Shown: piece after piece, positions 55,499-64,000 of the stretch | Numbering within the stretch: the stretch's first letter is position 1 | Layout of the letters: the number at the start of each line of letters is the position of its first letter | Assembly (NCBI GenBank): GCA_946122785.1 | Contig: CAMGYJ010000008.1 | Location: 55,500,963 to 55,564,962 of the forward strand | Length of the DNA: 64,000 bases | Source: Linum tenue | Taxonomy: Eukaryota; Streptophyta; Magnoliopsida; Malpighiales; Linaceae | Direction: 5' to 3' | Translations under genes and position numbers: made by a program | Notes under the pieces: generated by a model | The model's database searches: none | Seen by the model: only the letters and a program-made list of their open reading frames with translations | What the model was told of the DNA's origin: nothing

Positions 55499-56908
55499 TC
55501 AAGCCCTCCATTTCTGAATCAATTGCTTCAAACCATCATCACCCGTCCCACCAACAACCTTCCTGACCTCATCTCTAATCTCACCAGCTCGCAATCTCAA
55601 TCCTTCGTCCTCCATCATCTCCTTAATCCTTCTCCCAATCTCTTCCCCCTTCACCAAAACTTCTCCACTCCATCCCCAATTCCCTCCCATAAACCCTAAC
55701 CCACTTCCTTCCACCACTTCCCCATTGATCCTCTGGTCTCCGTGGAGCGGCCACGCCAGCACCGGAACTCCAACCCAAGCTGCTTCCACCACAGAGTTCC
55801 ATCCACAGTGGCTCACAAACCCACCGACAGAATTGTGCCTCAGAACTTCAACTTGATCCACCCATTCTTTAACCACGATCCCTTTTTCCTTAACCTCCTC
55901 CATCATCTCTGCCCCCAGTACTCCCTCCAATTTCTCTCCATCTTCTTTATCGACTGCTTTATCCTTCATCACCCATATGAATGGATACCCTGATTTGACC
56001 AACCCTTCGCCCAATTCTCTGATTTGCTCTCTCGAAAGAGCTGTTCTGCTTCCGAAGCTCACATATACGACTGATTTAGCTAGCTGAGCATCCAGCCATT
56101 TCGATACAGCTTCTGCTCCTTCTCCGCCCAACCCTAATTTCCTCTCGAAATCATGAGGGATTAGTCCAACATTGAACAATGGAGGCAACCCACCTGCCAC
56201 TTCCCCTGTTTTTAGAGCCTTGAGGGTTTTCGATTCCAGCTGGTCGAATGTGTTTATTATGATTCCGTCGAACTGCCGGAGATTATCGCTGTTGGATTTG
56301 AACATGGTGGCGAAGAGCGACTCGGGGACTAGAAGCAGCGGCGGGATTGATGATCTGGGTATAGCTCCGATCCCCGGAATATTGATTTCGGAGATTTTGG
56401 TGGAATCGGAGAGGGATTCGGATAGGACAGAGTAGTAAGAAGCCAGGGAGAACATTTTAGCTGAAGACGTGAAGAGGACATAATTGGGGATCTTCAAGGG
56501 CTTGGTGATGGTGATGGTGGAGGAAATTAGAGTGATGTCGGAGACCATGGCGTCCAAAGGTGGAGAAAGAGAGGAGAGGATGGAAGAGAGGAGGTGGAGA
56601 GAGCGGCGGATGGATTCCCACTGGAGGAAGAAAGGGTCTTTGGAACTGGCGGCGGATGCGGGATCTAGAGGGAGGATGTGGAATTGCTTCTCGGTGACCT
56701 GTGGGAAACTGGAGAGAAAGCTGGATATGAGATTGGACTCGGCCTGAGTCACGATTGGGTGGCTGGTGATTAGCGTGACTCTGCAGTTTTGGCTCAGCAG
56801 CGATGCGGCTAGCCGGAGAAAGGGAGTGATGTGACCGGCGCCGGAGCTTGGAAGGAGAGCTACGTGAGGGGAGCGGAAGTCGTTGGCGTCGGCGGCGGGG
56901 CTTGACAT
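55499..56908 (-). CDS. UDP-glycosyltransferase, UGT708 type (possible flavonoid C-glucosyltransferase)
   Basis: A 469-residue single-exon enzyme that moves a sugar from UDP-sugar to a small acceptor in the cytosol. The N-terminal acceptor domain has the catalytic His26 in SSGAGHITPF and the partner Asp124 in MVSDITL. The DPFF motif (91-94), with RRSLHLL after it, is shared by UGT708 enzymes, several of which form flavone or 2-hydroxyflavanone C-glucosides. The C-terminal half has VVYVSFGSRTALS and a full 44-residue PSPG donor box from Trp349 to Gln392 (ending PLHGDQ; a Gln at the end usually goes with UDP-glucose). The start Met fits the family; no signal peptide. The frame is unbroken. The C- versus O-glycosylation call is inference from family likeness. 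Confidence 0.93.
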   Translation of the reverse strand: MSSPAADANDFRSPHVALLPSSGAGHITPFLRLAASLLSQNCRVTLITSHPIVTQAESNLISSFLSSFPQVTEKQFHILPLDPASAASSKDPFFLQWESIRRSLHLLSSILSSLSPPLDAMVSDITLISSTITITKPLKIPNYVLFTSSAKMFSLASYYSVLSESLSDSTKISEINIPGIGAIPRSSIPPLLLVPESLFATMFKSNSDNLRQFDGIIINTFDQLESKTLKALKTGEVAGGLPPLFNVGLIPHDFERKLGLGGEGAEAVSKWLDAQLAKSVVYVSFGSRTALSREQIRELGEGLVKSGYPFIWVMKDKAVDKEDGEKLEGVLGAEMMEEVKEKGIVVKEWVDQVEVLRHNSVGGFVSHCGWNSVVEAAWVGVPVLAWPLHGDQRINGEVVEGSGLGFMGGNWGWSGEVLVKGEEIGRRIKEMMEDEGLRLRAGEIRDEVRKVVGGTGDDGLKQLIQKWRA

Positions 56909-57196
56909 TGCTAATGCTGCCGGCGGTTGTGGGGAGTAGGGGCTGGTATGGAGGGAGTTAAGTGGAAGTGAAACGTGAGTGTTTCAGTGAAGTTGGGTGG
57001 TTTGGAGGGAGACGGAAGAGGGCAGGCAAGTTCACTTTTGTAGATGGGATTTTTTGGCTTGGCAGTCAATGATGAAGTAGGTGTATCGTGTGGCTAAGAT
57101 GAAACCGTGTCACTGTATGGTGATTCATTAGTCAAGTTGGTTTTGTTCAATATGGGTATGAAACTATGAATATTTAAATGGTGACTTTAAATGGTG
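56909..57196. other. Upstream region of the UGT gene
   Basis: Purine-rich leader then AT-rich DNA. No convincing TATA box on the minus strand was picked. Confidence 0.3.
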
Positions 57197-57673
57197 ACTA
57201 GTTTTTTTCTTAGAATATTATATAAATATGTGGCTAATATTATATAAATATCAGTGTATAAATATCAAGGAATAATACAAAACTTGAAGGGAAATCTTCT
57301 CTGTACTAATGTTACATTGACGATATCATATTAATTTTTTTTTGTATGTTCTTCAATTTATCATTGTTTATTTGTCATGGTATAAGAGCTTTGAATTTGC
57401 CATCCTTGGATGTTATCGGTAGGGTATTTGGTTTCTTCCAACTCTTTTCTGTCCAATTGTCCGTGGATTTTGTTTTCGGGTATTAGTCTTCGTCGGGCTT
57501 TAGCTCCAAGTTGTTTGATGTATACTTGGAGAATGGATTCGAGAAAGATTGTTCATGCTTCCATCAAGTTTGATGAAAAGAACTTCCCTCCCTGGGAGTT
57601 TAACTTCACGATCTCGTCGAGGGCTGTCCCCTTCTTCCTATTCTGAACAGTCAGTCCCCTAAACAATTTCAGC
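57197..57673 (+). pseudogene. copia LTR end, PBS and gag start, cut by a LINE
   Basis: The PBS TGGTATAAGAGC at 57378-57389 follows an AT-rich LTR ending TGTCA. Then a frame at 57533-57646 reads KIVHASIKFDEKNFPPWEFN, the copia gag start (usual pattern K-L-x-G-x-N-Y-x-x-W). It ends in a stop before the poly-T at 57674, where the LINE begins. The LTR's left end is not certain. Confidence 0.65.
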
Positions 57674-57724
57674 TTTTTTTTTTTGACAAAAGATAATCAT
57701 ATATTGATTCAACAGAAGAGGTAG

Positions 57725-58285
57725 CTACATCCTGGAATACAGCCAGGCCTGGAAATCAAATAAACGACAAGTAGCCGGAGACAAAGAAAGGGCCTTTCTA
57801 GCCACCACATGGGCTACTCTATTGCTATTCCGACCTACAAATCGCACACTAAATCCTGCATAAGAAGCAAAACAATGCACAACCTCCTCCAGGACACCCC
57901 CACACCGGCTATCCCTGGTATCCGCCCGATTTACCTTCTCGATGATGACCTTGGCATCCCCCTCAAACTGGACGTTCTGAAGACCATGATTTATACACCA
58001 ATAGAGCGCCTCCCGAAGGGAGAGAAGCTCCACGACCATCGGGTCCTCGATATCCCTAAGCTGCGTCCCATGGGCCTGCAGAACCTCTCTCTGAGGGTTG
58101 TGAAGAGCCATTCCCCCGGCCGAATGTGACCCTGCTCGCGTAGCCCCATCCCACGAACATATAAAGCTTGGACCCGCACCCGGACTCACAGGAGTAAGAG
58201 AGGGCAATAGGCATGGAGCTACCGGATCCACCGGCAAACCCCCCCCCCCCCCCCCCCCATTCCTTACTGTTGGTGCATTTGACAC
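57725..58285 (-). pseudogene. RNase H (RVT_3) domain of the LINE
   Basis: The C-terminal part reads FICSWDGATRAGSHSAGGMA, VVELLSLREALYWCINHGL, VQFEGDAKVIIEKVN and VGRNSNRVAHVVARKALS, the plant RNase H family often found in plant L1s. It overlaps the end of the zinc-binding segment in another frame, so a shift near the G20 run (58239-58258) separates it from the rest of ORF2. Confidence 0.88.
58239..58258. repeat. Poly-C run of 20 bases
   Basis: Twenty C in a row on the plus strand (poly-G in the LINE reading frame). Confidence 0.97.
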
Positions 58286-61200
58286 ATCAAGGCAGGGAAG
58301 CCAAACTGTTTGCCATCAAAGACAACCCAGTTTCTGGATTTCCAAATCTGCCAGAGGACAACCACCACCAACATGAGAACATTAGGTTGATGGACTAAAG
58401 CGAGCAATCTCTTAAGAAAGAGGGGGAAAGTATGGCGAGGCAACCCCTGACCAAGATGTTCCAATCCTGCATAATCCCATAGTGCTCGCGCCACTGGACA
58501 GTCAAGAAACAAGTGCTCTATCTTTTCCGATTCCCCCCAACAAACTGGGCACCGAGGCAGGACCGACACTTTCTTCCCAATTAGGGCCTCCGTAGTAGGG
58601 AGAATGCGGTGAAAAATTTGCCACAGGAATACCTTCAACTTGGGGGGGATATCAGCCTCCCACAGACGTATCCAACTAGCCCTATCCATCCAGCTTACCG
58701 TAGACCGCCAGCACCCATTTTTCCTATCTAGCTCAACAGCTAAATGATAGGCGGATTTCACTGAGAATACTCCATCAGTAGTGGCATGCCAAATTAACCT
58801 ATCCTCCACATTATTCTGTGGGAGAGGAATAGCTTTTATAGCCCGGCAGGTAGGGGGATCAAACCACTGTTCTAACTTTGAGTCACACCAACACCCTTCA
58901 CCTTGCCTGACAACTTCAGCCACCCGTGGGTCCCCCTCATCAGGGAGCACCTAGGGATTGTAAACCAGATGGTCATGCTGCAAACGCGGGATCCAGTTGG
59001 AGAAAAGGAGAGATGCCGACTGCCCATTACCAATTTTCTAACGGAGGGCCTTCTCAAGCAACTGCCTCCCATAAAGGATACTCTGCCAGCCCCAAGATGG
59101 CCTGGACCGTGCCTTGGCTTGGAGAAAGGTGCCCGTAGGAAAATATTTACCTTTATAGACTTGGTCCAAAAGAGATTGGGGTTCACTAAGGATAAGCCAC
59201 CCGATTTTAGCCAATAAGGCTTGGTTAAAGTGCCTAGGGCAATGGACTTGATCAATGTTTCCCTAGCCGCCCACGAAAGTGTACGTTGCTTCCACCCTTG
59301 CAGCTTTGCAAGCAATTTCTCCTCCAGGTAACGGAAGGTCTCCGTTTTGGAATGAGCAATCAAGGTTGGTAAACACATATATTTGTCATGGACTCCTACC
59401 GCTCCTACCCCCAGGATTGCAGCTAAGAACTCCTGGTCCTCCTGAACAATGTTCTTGCTAAAACACACTGGCGATTTCTCCAAGTTCACTCTTTGACCGC
59501 TTAGCTCCTCATACTCATTAAGGACTTCGATCAAGTTCTCACATTCCTGGAGAGAACTCCTAAGGAACAGATAGGAGTCATCGGCAAAGAATAAATGAGA
59601 AACCCGAGGGGCCCGAGGGGCTACTTTCACCCCTTGTAATCTTCCTGCCTCTATTGCTTGTTTGATGATTACTGCAAAGCCCTCTGTGAAGAGCACAAAC
59701 AACAGAGGAGACAATGAGTCGCCTTGTCGGAGCCCTCGAGAAGGAGTGAAGTAACCCGAGGGAGAGCCATTCATGAGAACTAAGAAAGAAGCTGATCGGA
59801 GGAATTCATGTATCCATCCGCACCATATTGAATTGAATCCCATCTTTTCTAGAATCGCAAGTAGAAACGACCATTCGACTCTGTCATAGGCCTTTTCCGT
59901 GTCACCTTGAGAGCCATGTACCCTTTCCTACCGCGAGTTTTGAGTTTCAAATAGTGCATCAATTCATGGCCAACAAGAATGTTCTCTATGATCCATCTCT
60001 CTCGAATGAAGGCATTCTGCCCGGCAGAGACAATTCGAGGCAAGATATTGGCAAGGCGTTCAGCCATAATCTTGGTGATGATCTTATACACAAATTGACA
60101 CAAGCTGATAGGCCGAAGTTGTTTCATATTTTCCACATGATCCACTTTGGGTATTAAGGTCAGCCAGGTATGATTGAAGCTCCTAAGCATTCGCCCAGTC
60201 TCAAAGAAAGAGCAGACTGCGTCAATTACAGAGGTACCAACAATATTCCAGAAGGCCTTAAAAAATTTCCCAGTGAAACCATCCGAGCCCGGAGCTTGCT
60301 TGGAGCGCATGGAAAACACTGTGCTCCGAACCTCCTGAGGGAGGACCGCTGTCGTAAGCATTGTGTTCATCACGGTGTTTTCCGAAGTGAATAGATTTCC
60401 ATAGAAGTGACTGGCGATATCAGCTTTGCCTTTTTCATCCGTCACCCAATCCCCATCGTCATTACACAAACCGGAGACAAAGTTCCGTTTACGACGAGTT
60501 CTTGTGACCGTATGGAAGTATGGGGTATTCTTATCACCCCTTTTCAGCCATCGAACACGGGATTTTTGCTGCCAGTATATTTCCTCTGCATTCCATTGTC
60601 TACTAAGCTCCATTTCTAGTATTCGCACCTCCTCCCAATTAATCGGGTGAGTGGTTTTAAGGTGCTCAATTTCCGCCTGGAGGGTTTTAATATTCCGGAG
60701 CGAATTGGCCGTGCCTACCCGACTCCAATCGTAGAGAAGATGCCGAAGCTTTTTGAGCTTCTCCCACAATTGGTACATCGGGGTCCCCGTAATGGTCTCT
60801 TGCCAAACATACGTTACCATAGCCCTGACTTCCGGGTTATCCGCCCAGCGAGCATCAAACCTAAATAAAGGTCGACTGTTACGAACATAGGGTTTGTCTG
60901 AGAGTAACAGGGCCCGATGGTCATAACCAAGGGCAGTAAAGTGTTTCACAAGAGTATCCGCGAAGTGATCAATCCATGACTGGGAGCAGAGAGCCCTATC
61001 AAGCCTTTGACGAATACACGCATTCCCCATCCGTTTGTTAGTCCAAGTGAACTGGTCACCTTGGAAACCTGGGTCATGAAGGCCCAGATCTTGGATAAAG
61101 TAATGAAGACTAACAGCTTGAGCTGCATTCCAAGGGTTCTCGCCATCTTTCTCATTTGCATGAAGGGTGGTTTTAAAATCACCAATGACCACAAAGGGGG

Positions 61201-61590
61201 AGAGGATATTATCACATATCTCTCGAAGATGGGCCAATTGATTGGCTCTTATTGAGGAGTTGCAGCTAATATAGACACAAAACACAACGTACGAAAAATC
61301 AACTTCATTAATTGGGATGCCAATACAAAAATTGGAATGAAAAAACACTGAGGAATCATCCTCGGGGGACCAAGCAATAACAAGACCATCAGATGCATCA
61401 ACCGCATCAACAAAAAGGTATTAAAAGACTCAAATCCTAACCCCCGCATACGACGGGCTACTAATCTCCGGCGAGCTCTTGTTTTTGAAAAGAAGGCAAG
61501 GTCCGGTTTATTCGAATGAACCAAACCAACAGCAGTTTGGAATGTAAGGGATGATCCAATTCCTCATACATTCCAAGCGAGAAGTCTCAT
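58264..61590 (-). pseudogene. LINE ORF2: endonuclease and reverse transcriptase
   Basis: ORF2 starts with the ATG at 61588-61590, which overlaps the ORF1 stop as ATGA. The endonuclease begins MRLLAWNV, has an early in-frame stop, and continues with VVIGDFKTTL, QFTWTN and YDHRALLL. The RT has KQAPGSDGF, LIPKVDHVENMKQLRPISLC and, after a frame break near 59850, SRGLRQGDSLSPLLF and FADDSYLF with the catalytic Asp pair. The zinc-binding end (58950-58264) shows PRCPVCWGESEKIEHLFLDC. Stops and shifts make it inactive. Confidence 0.92.
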
Positions 61591-62822
61591 TTATTCAGAT
61601 GGGACCATTTTAGGCTGGGTTCCTCCACTGTAATAGCAGCATCCTTATCTTTCACAAATAGTTTCTTCGGGGTTGGGGGTTCACATAACTCCCATCCAGT
61701 CTCCTGAAATGGGCGCTTCCTCGTATTAATGCTTGGATCATCATAATTCGATCCATATTCATTGATCTCCTTGGGATCCTCCCTGACTTCCTGATGTTGT
61801 TCCAACTCACCACCACCGTCTTCCGACTCCGTCCCAGCCTCATTATTGGTGATCTCACTTATTTTCCCGAGATTCACCCCAGCCTCGAAGGCTTGTACTA
61901 CACGCTTAACATGGTTAAGTTTAGTGTTCCGAGAGGGGTGAGGCTCCCTTGGAGGGCGGCTCTTCAACTCAAAGATGGGGGTCTCCCCGTTCGAACTCGA
62001 ATCCGGAGAGCCCTTATTGGAGACAGCGCGTGGCAGAGGTAGCTCCACTTCAGCCATTGCATCCGAAATTGCTTTGATTGGGACTTCCACCCAGTCCCCA
62101 GCAGCAATATTAATAGGTGCCTGTGCAGCTGCCTCCCGGCTCGACAAGCCTTTTTTAGTAAGGCGACGTCTCCCTTTTAGCGCAGCCCCGGTCTCACGAG
62201 CACCAGCCTGGTTCACCGTCCGTTCTCCTCGCGAGTTCTTCGAAGGTGGAGGTACAGGGACAACGGTCTGCACATGTTGACTAGATTACCCGATCACCAC
62301 CTCGGATTTGCCCAGTGGGCTAGTGTGTGTCATTTCACGCATGGAGGGAAAAGGCTCCTCGTCCTCCGACTCAGACTCGAGGATCAAACGGCGACGCCGC
62401 TCTTGTTCAATCACTGAGGAGGCGGCCAAGTTAGGGACCTTTTGGGTCGTTGCTTCCGCTCGGGAGATGTGGGTCTCACCATGTACCACCCTTGTCGGTG
62501 GCCGACTCGGCAGTGGATTGCCAGCAGCAGCAGAATTACTATTTTTCCGAGCAATCACCTTCTTGTCAGGACCATTCTGCCTTGTTTTATTGTAGCCCAT
62601 GTTAAGTTTTGGCGATCTCGTGATAGGGAATCCACTAGAAGGTTTTCGGGATTTATCCTGATGGCGCAAAGCCTTTTGCGGATGAGGAGAATCACGGCGC
62701 TGCAGATGTCGAAGAGTGCCTTGGCCCGCTGGTTCTCTTTCCGACTTTTGCCAAGCCTGGGGCACCATTGGTTGGGCCGGTTGGGCTTTTATCATTGACC
62801 CATAGCAATCGTTTTGATTCAC
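61587..62822 (-). pseudogene. LINE ORF1
   Basis: Two frames, 62822-62286 and 62273-61587, separated by one stop. The protein is basic and low in complexity, with segments HPQKALRHQDKSRK and NMGYNKTRQNGPDKK, a charged tail with EDGGGELEQHQEVREDP and the last residues SLKWSHLNK. Its position directly before the endonuclease identifies it; the RNA-binding core and zinc knuckle expected upstream are missing, so it is probably truncated. Confidence 0.75.
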
Positions 62823-62837
62823 ATACCATGGTAGTAT

Positions 62838-63090
62838 TTAGGGGGAAGCGACACTCGAGTGATCCTTCTCACAAAAGAGCTTTCAAACCATTTACTTTTA
62901 CCTTGCTTTACTTTAATTAGCAAACTTTTCAACCCAAACCGAGTCGCTAGATAATGATTCAAATGACTGAAGTAGGGGTATACGGACCGACCCGAGTCGA
63001 TATTTAAACATAATTGCCCTGTACTGCACCCGACTAAGGTTTATACTTGGACCTTAGGCGGGAATTAATTGTGGCATTCGGAGTGAATCA
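62838..63090 (+). repeat. 3' part of an Athila-type LTR
   Basis: It ends GAGTGAATCA before the PBS and matches the last ~250 bp of the family (GCTAGATAATGA, ACCGACCCGAGT, GTTTATACTTGGACCTTAG). The first kilobase is missing at the LINE junction. Confidence 0.8.
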
Positions 63091-63097
63091 ATTTTTT

Positions 63098-63113
63098 ATC
63101 TCCGTTGCCGGGG
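63098..63113 (+). other. Primer binding site (tRNA-Asp-like, changed)
   Basis: ATCTCCGTTGCCGGGG lies after the LTR end; the GGCGCC start of the usual Athila PBS has decayed. Confidence 0.7.
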
Positions 63114-63429
63114 ACAACGGTCTATTATCTTGAAAAAGTTGTTTGGTGTTAATCTAGCTTTTAATTTCCAGTTTTGAAAGAGTGTGTGCTTTGCTTGTGC
63201 TAGACTTGGTGATGTTTTTTGATTGTGTGTAAGAGGTGCGTGACCCGGAGTAATCCGACACCTTTGCTACCCTGTGACGAGGACATAAACTGAACTCTCC
63301 GACTCCTAGCACGAGAGAGGGAGCTAGCGGGGGAAAGGAGAAGAAGTGAAGAATGGGGACAACAATCTGCACCCGGTGTTAGTGGAGTAGAAGTTGAAGA
63401 AGTGGAAGGTGCACCCGACATTGGAGTAG

Positions 63430-63994
63430 AAATGGCTGGGGAACCAAAGACAAGATCTAGCCGCCCAAGCTTGTAACCTTAACGAGGCAGCGGAGGAAGA
63501 GGAAGCCCCGAAGACAATGGGGTACTATATGGCCCCACGACCGACGGACATTTAATCGCCAATCTTACACCTTCCTGTGTCGGAAAACAATTTCGAGATC
63601 AAGCCGGCTCTAGTGACTATGATACAGAACAATGCTATGTTCCACGACCTTGAGAGCGAGTCACTAAGAGAGCACGTGCAGAGATTCTTGGAGCTCGAGG
63701 GGAGCTTGAACATCAATTGTGTGCCGGCCGAAGATTTGAAACTAAGGCTTTCCCCAATTCACTTGCGGGAAAAGCACTCCGGTGGCTAAACAATCGCCGA
63801 ACTCGGTCAATCACCTCATGGGACGACCTCCTCAACAAGTTCATGACTCGCTACTGCCCGCCTTCGAAGACGGCGGAGTGGAGAAAAAAGATTACCCAGT
63901 TCGAGCAAGAAGAGGTACTCCGATTAGTTTCTTCAGTGCCCTCGCCACGGGTTTGAGGAACAGTTTCGGATTGAAAACTTCTACGGAGGTCTAA
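63430..63994 (+). pseudogene. Athila-type gag (5' part, runs to the right edge)
   Basis: The frame at 63577 reads NNFEIKPALVTMIQNNAMFH, REHVQRFLELEGSLNIN. A shift at about 63740 leads to NSLAGKALRWLNN, ITSWDDLLNKFMTRYCPPSK and a QFEQEEVL end, and a further frame has EEQFRIENFYGG. It is the same gag as at 1-1480. At least two frameshifts and an internal loss of some 30 codons break it. Confidence 0.85.
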
Positions 63995-64000
63995 TCCAAG

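Larger units (their letters stand above)
57674..62830 (-). mobile_element. L1-type LINE, decayed
   Basis: The minus strand carries ORF1 remnants (62822-61587), then ORF2 with endonuclease, reverse transcriptase, a zinc-binding end and a plant-type RNase H, and a poly(A) seen as poly-T at 57674-57684. The 5' end stops in or near the start of ORF1, where it meets an Athila-type LTR. I found no target duplication. Confidence 0.9.

Noticed and set aside
55742..56747. Plus-strand frames opposite the UGT gene
   Set aside because: Shadows of the intact 469-residue UGT frame; no recognisable domain.

Overview
This window looks like nuclear DNA of a eudicot plant. The evidence is intron-bearing genes of plant-specific families, plant lineages of Ty3/gypsy and Ty1/copia retrotransposons, an L1-type LINE with plant RNase H, and dense hAT, Mutator and Harbinger repeats in AT-rich DNA. 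I cannot fix the species. Only two genes look like intact host genes: a phi-class glutathione S-transferase (22699-23722, +, three exons) and an intronless family-1 UDP-glycosyltransferase of the UGT708 type (55499-56908, -), the group that includes flavonoid C-glucosyltransferases. Nearly all the rest is transposable-element DNA, largely decayed and nested.

Layout. 1-8.2 kb (-): the 5' end of an Athila-type element (gag, PBS, 1.4-kb LTR) abuts a broken Ty3/gypsy gag that also carries a 1.44-kb hAT element with a perfect 8-bp target duplication; an LTR with initiator-Met PBS and a second broken gag-protease follow. 8.2-14.4 kb: two copies of an unclassified LTR-like repeat flank a short LTR element (9427-13198) encoding only a protease domain and an acidic ORF, itself split by a solo LTR. 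14.9-21.3 kb: 3' end and LTRs of Athila-type elements. 21.3-24.6 kb: small MITEs around the GST gene. 25-35.9 kb: a 10.9-kb Tat-lineage Ty3/gypsy element (-) with two LTRs, a tandem array and a degenerate antisense ORF. 36.4-38.1 kb: an internally deleted copia element.

38.2-53.2 kb is a run of elements with Mutator-like features. The largest, 38168-47797, has about 170-bp inverted ends, an identical 9-bp flanking repeat and other elements nested inside. Two smaller ones follow, 47872-51239 (containing a Pack-MULE-like 50248-51070) and 51274-53176. 53.2-57.2 kb holds the UGT gene and a Helitron-like terminus. 57.2-62.8 kb has a copia start broken by a LINE (-). The window ends in another Athila-type LTR and gag (+).

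The two host genes are not a pathway cluster: GST serves glutathione-dependent detoxification and UGT serves specialised-metabolite glycosylation. I found no CRISPR, rRNA or convincing tRNA gene. The interest lies in element structure: large inverted-repeat elements, antisense coding inside a retrotransposon, a ready-made empty site for a MITE, and palindromic word arrays in LTRs and MITEs.
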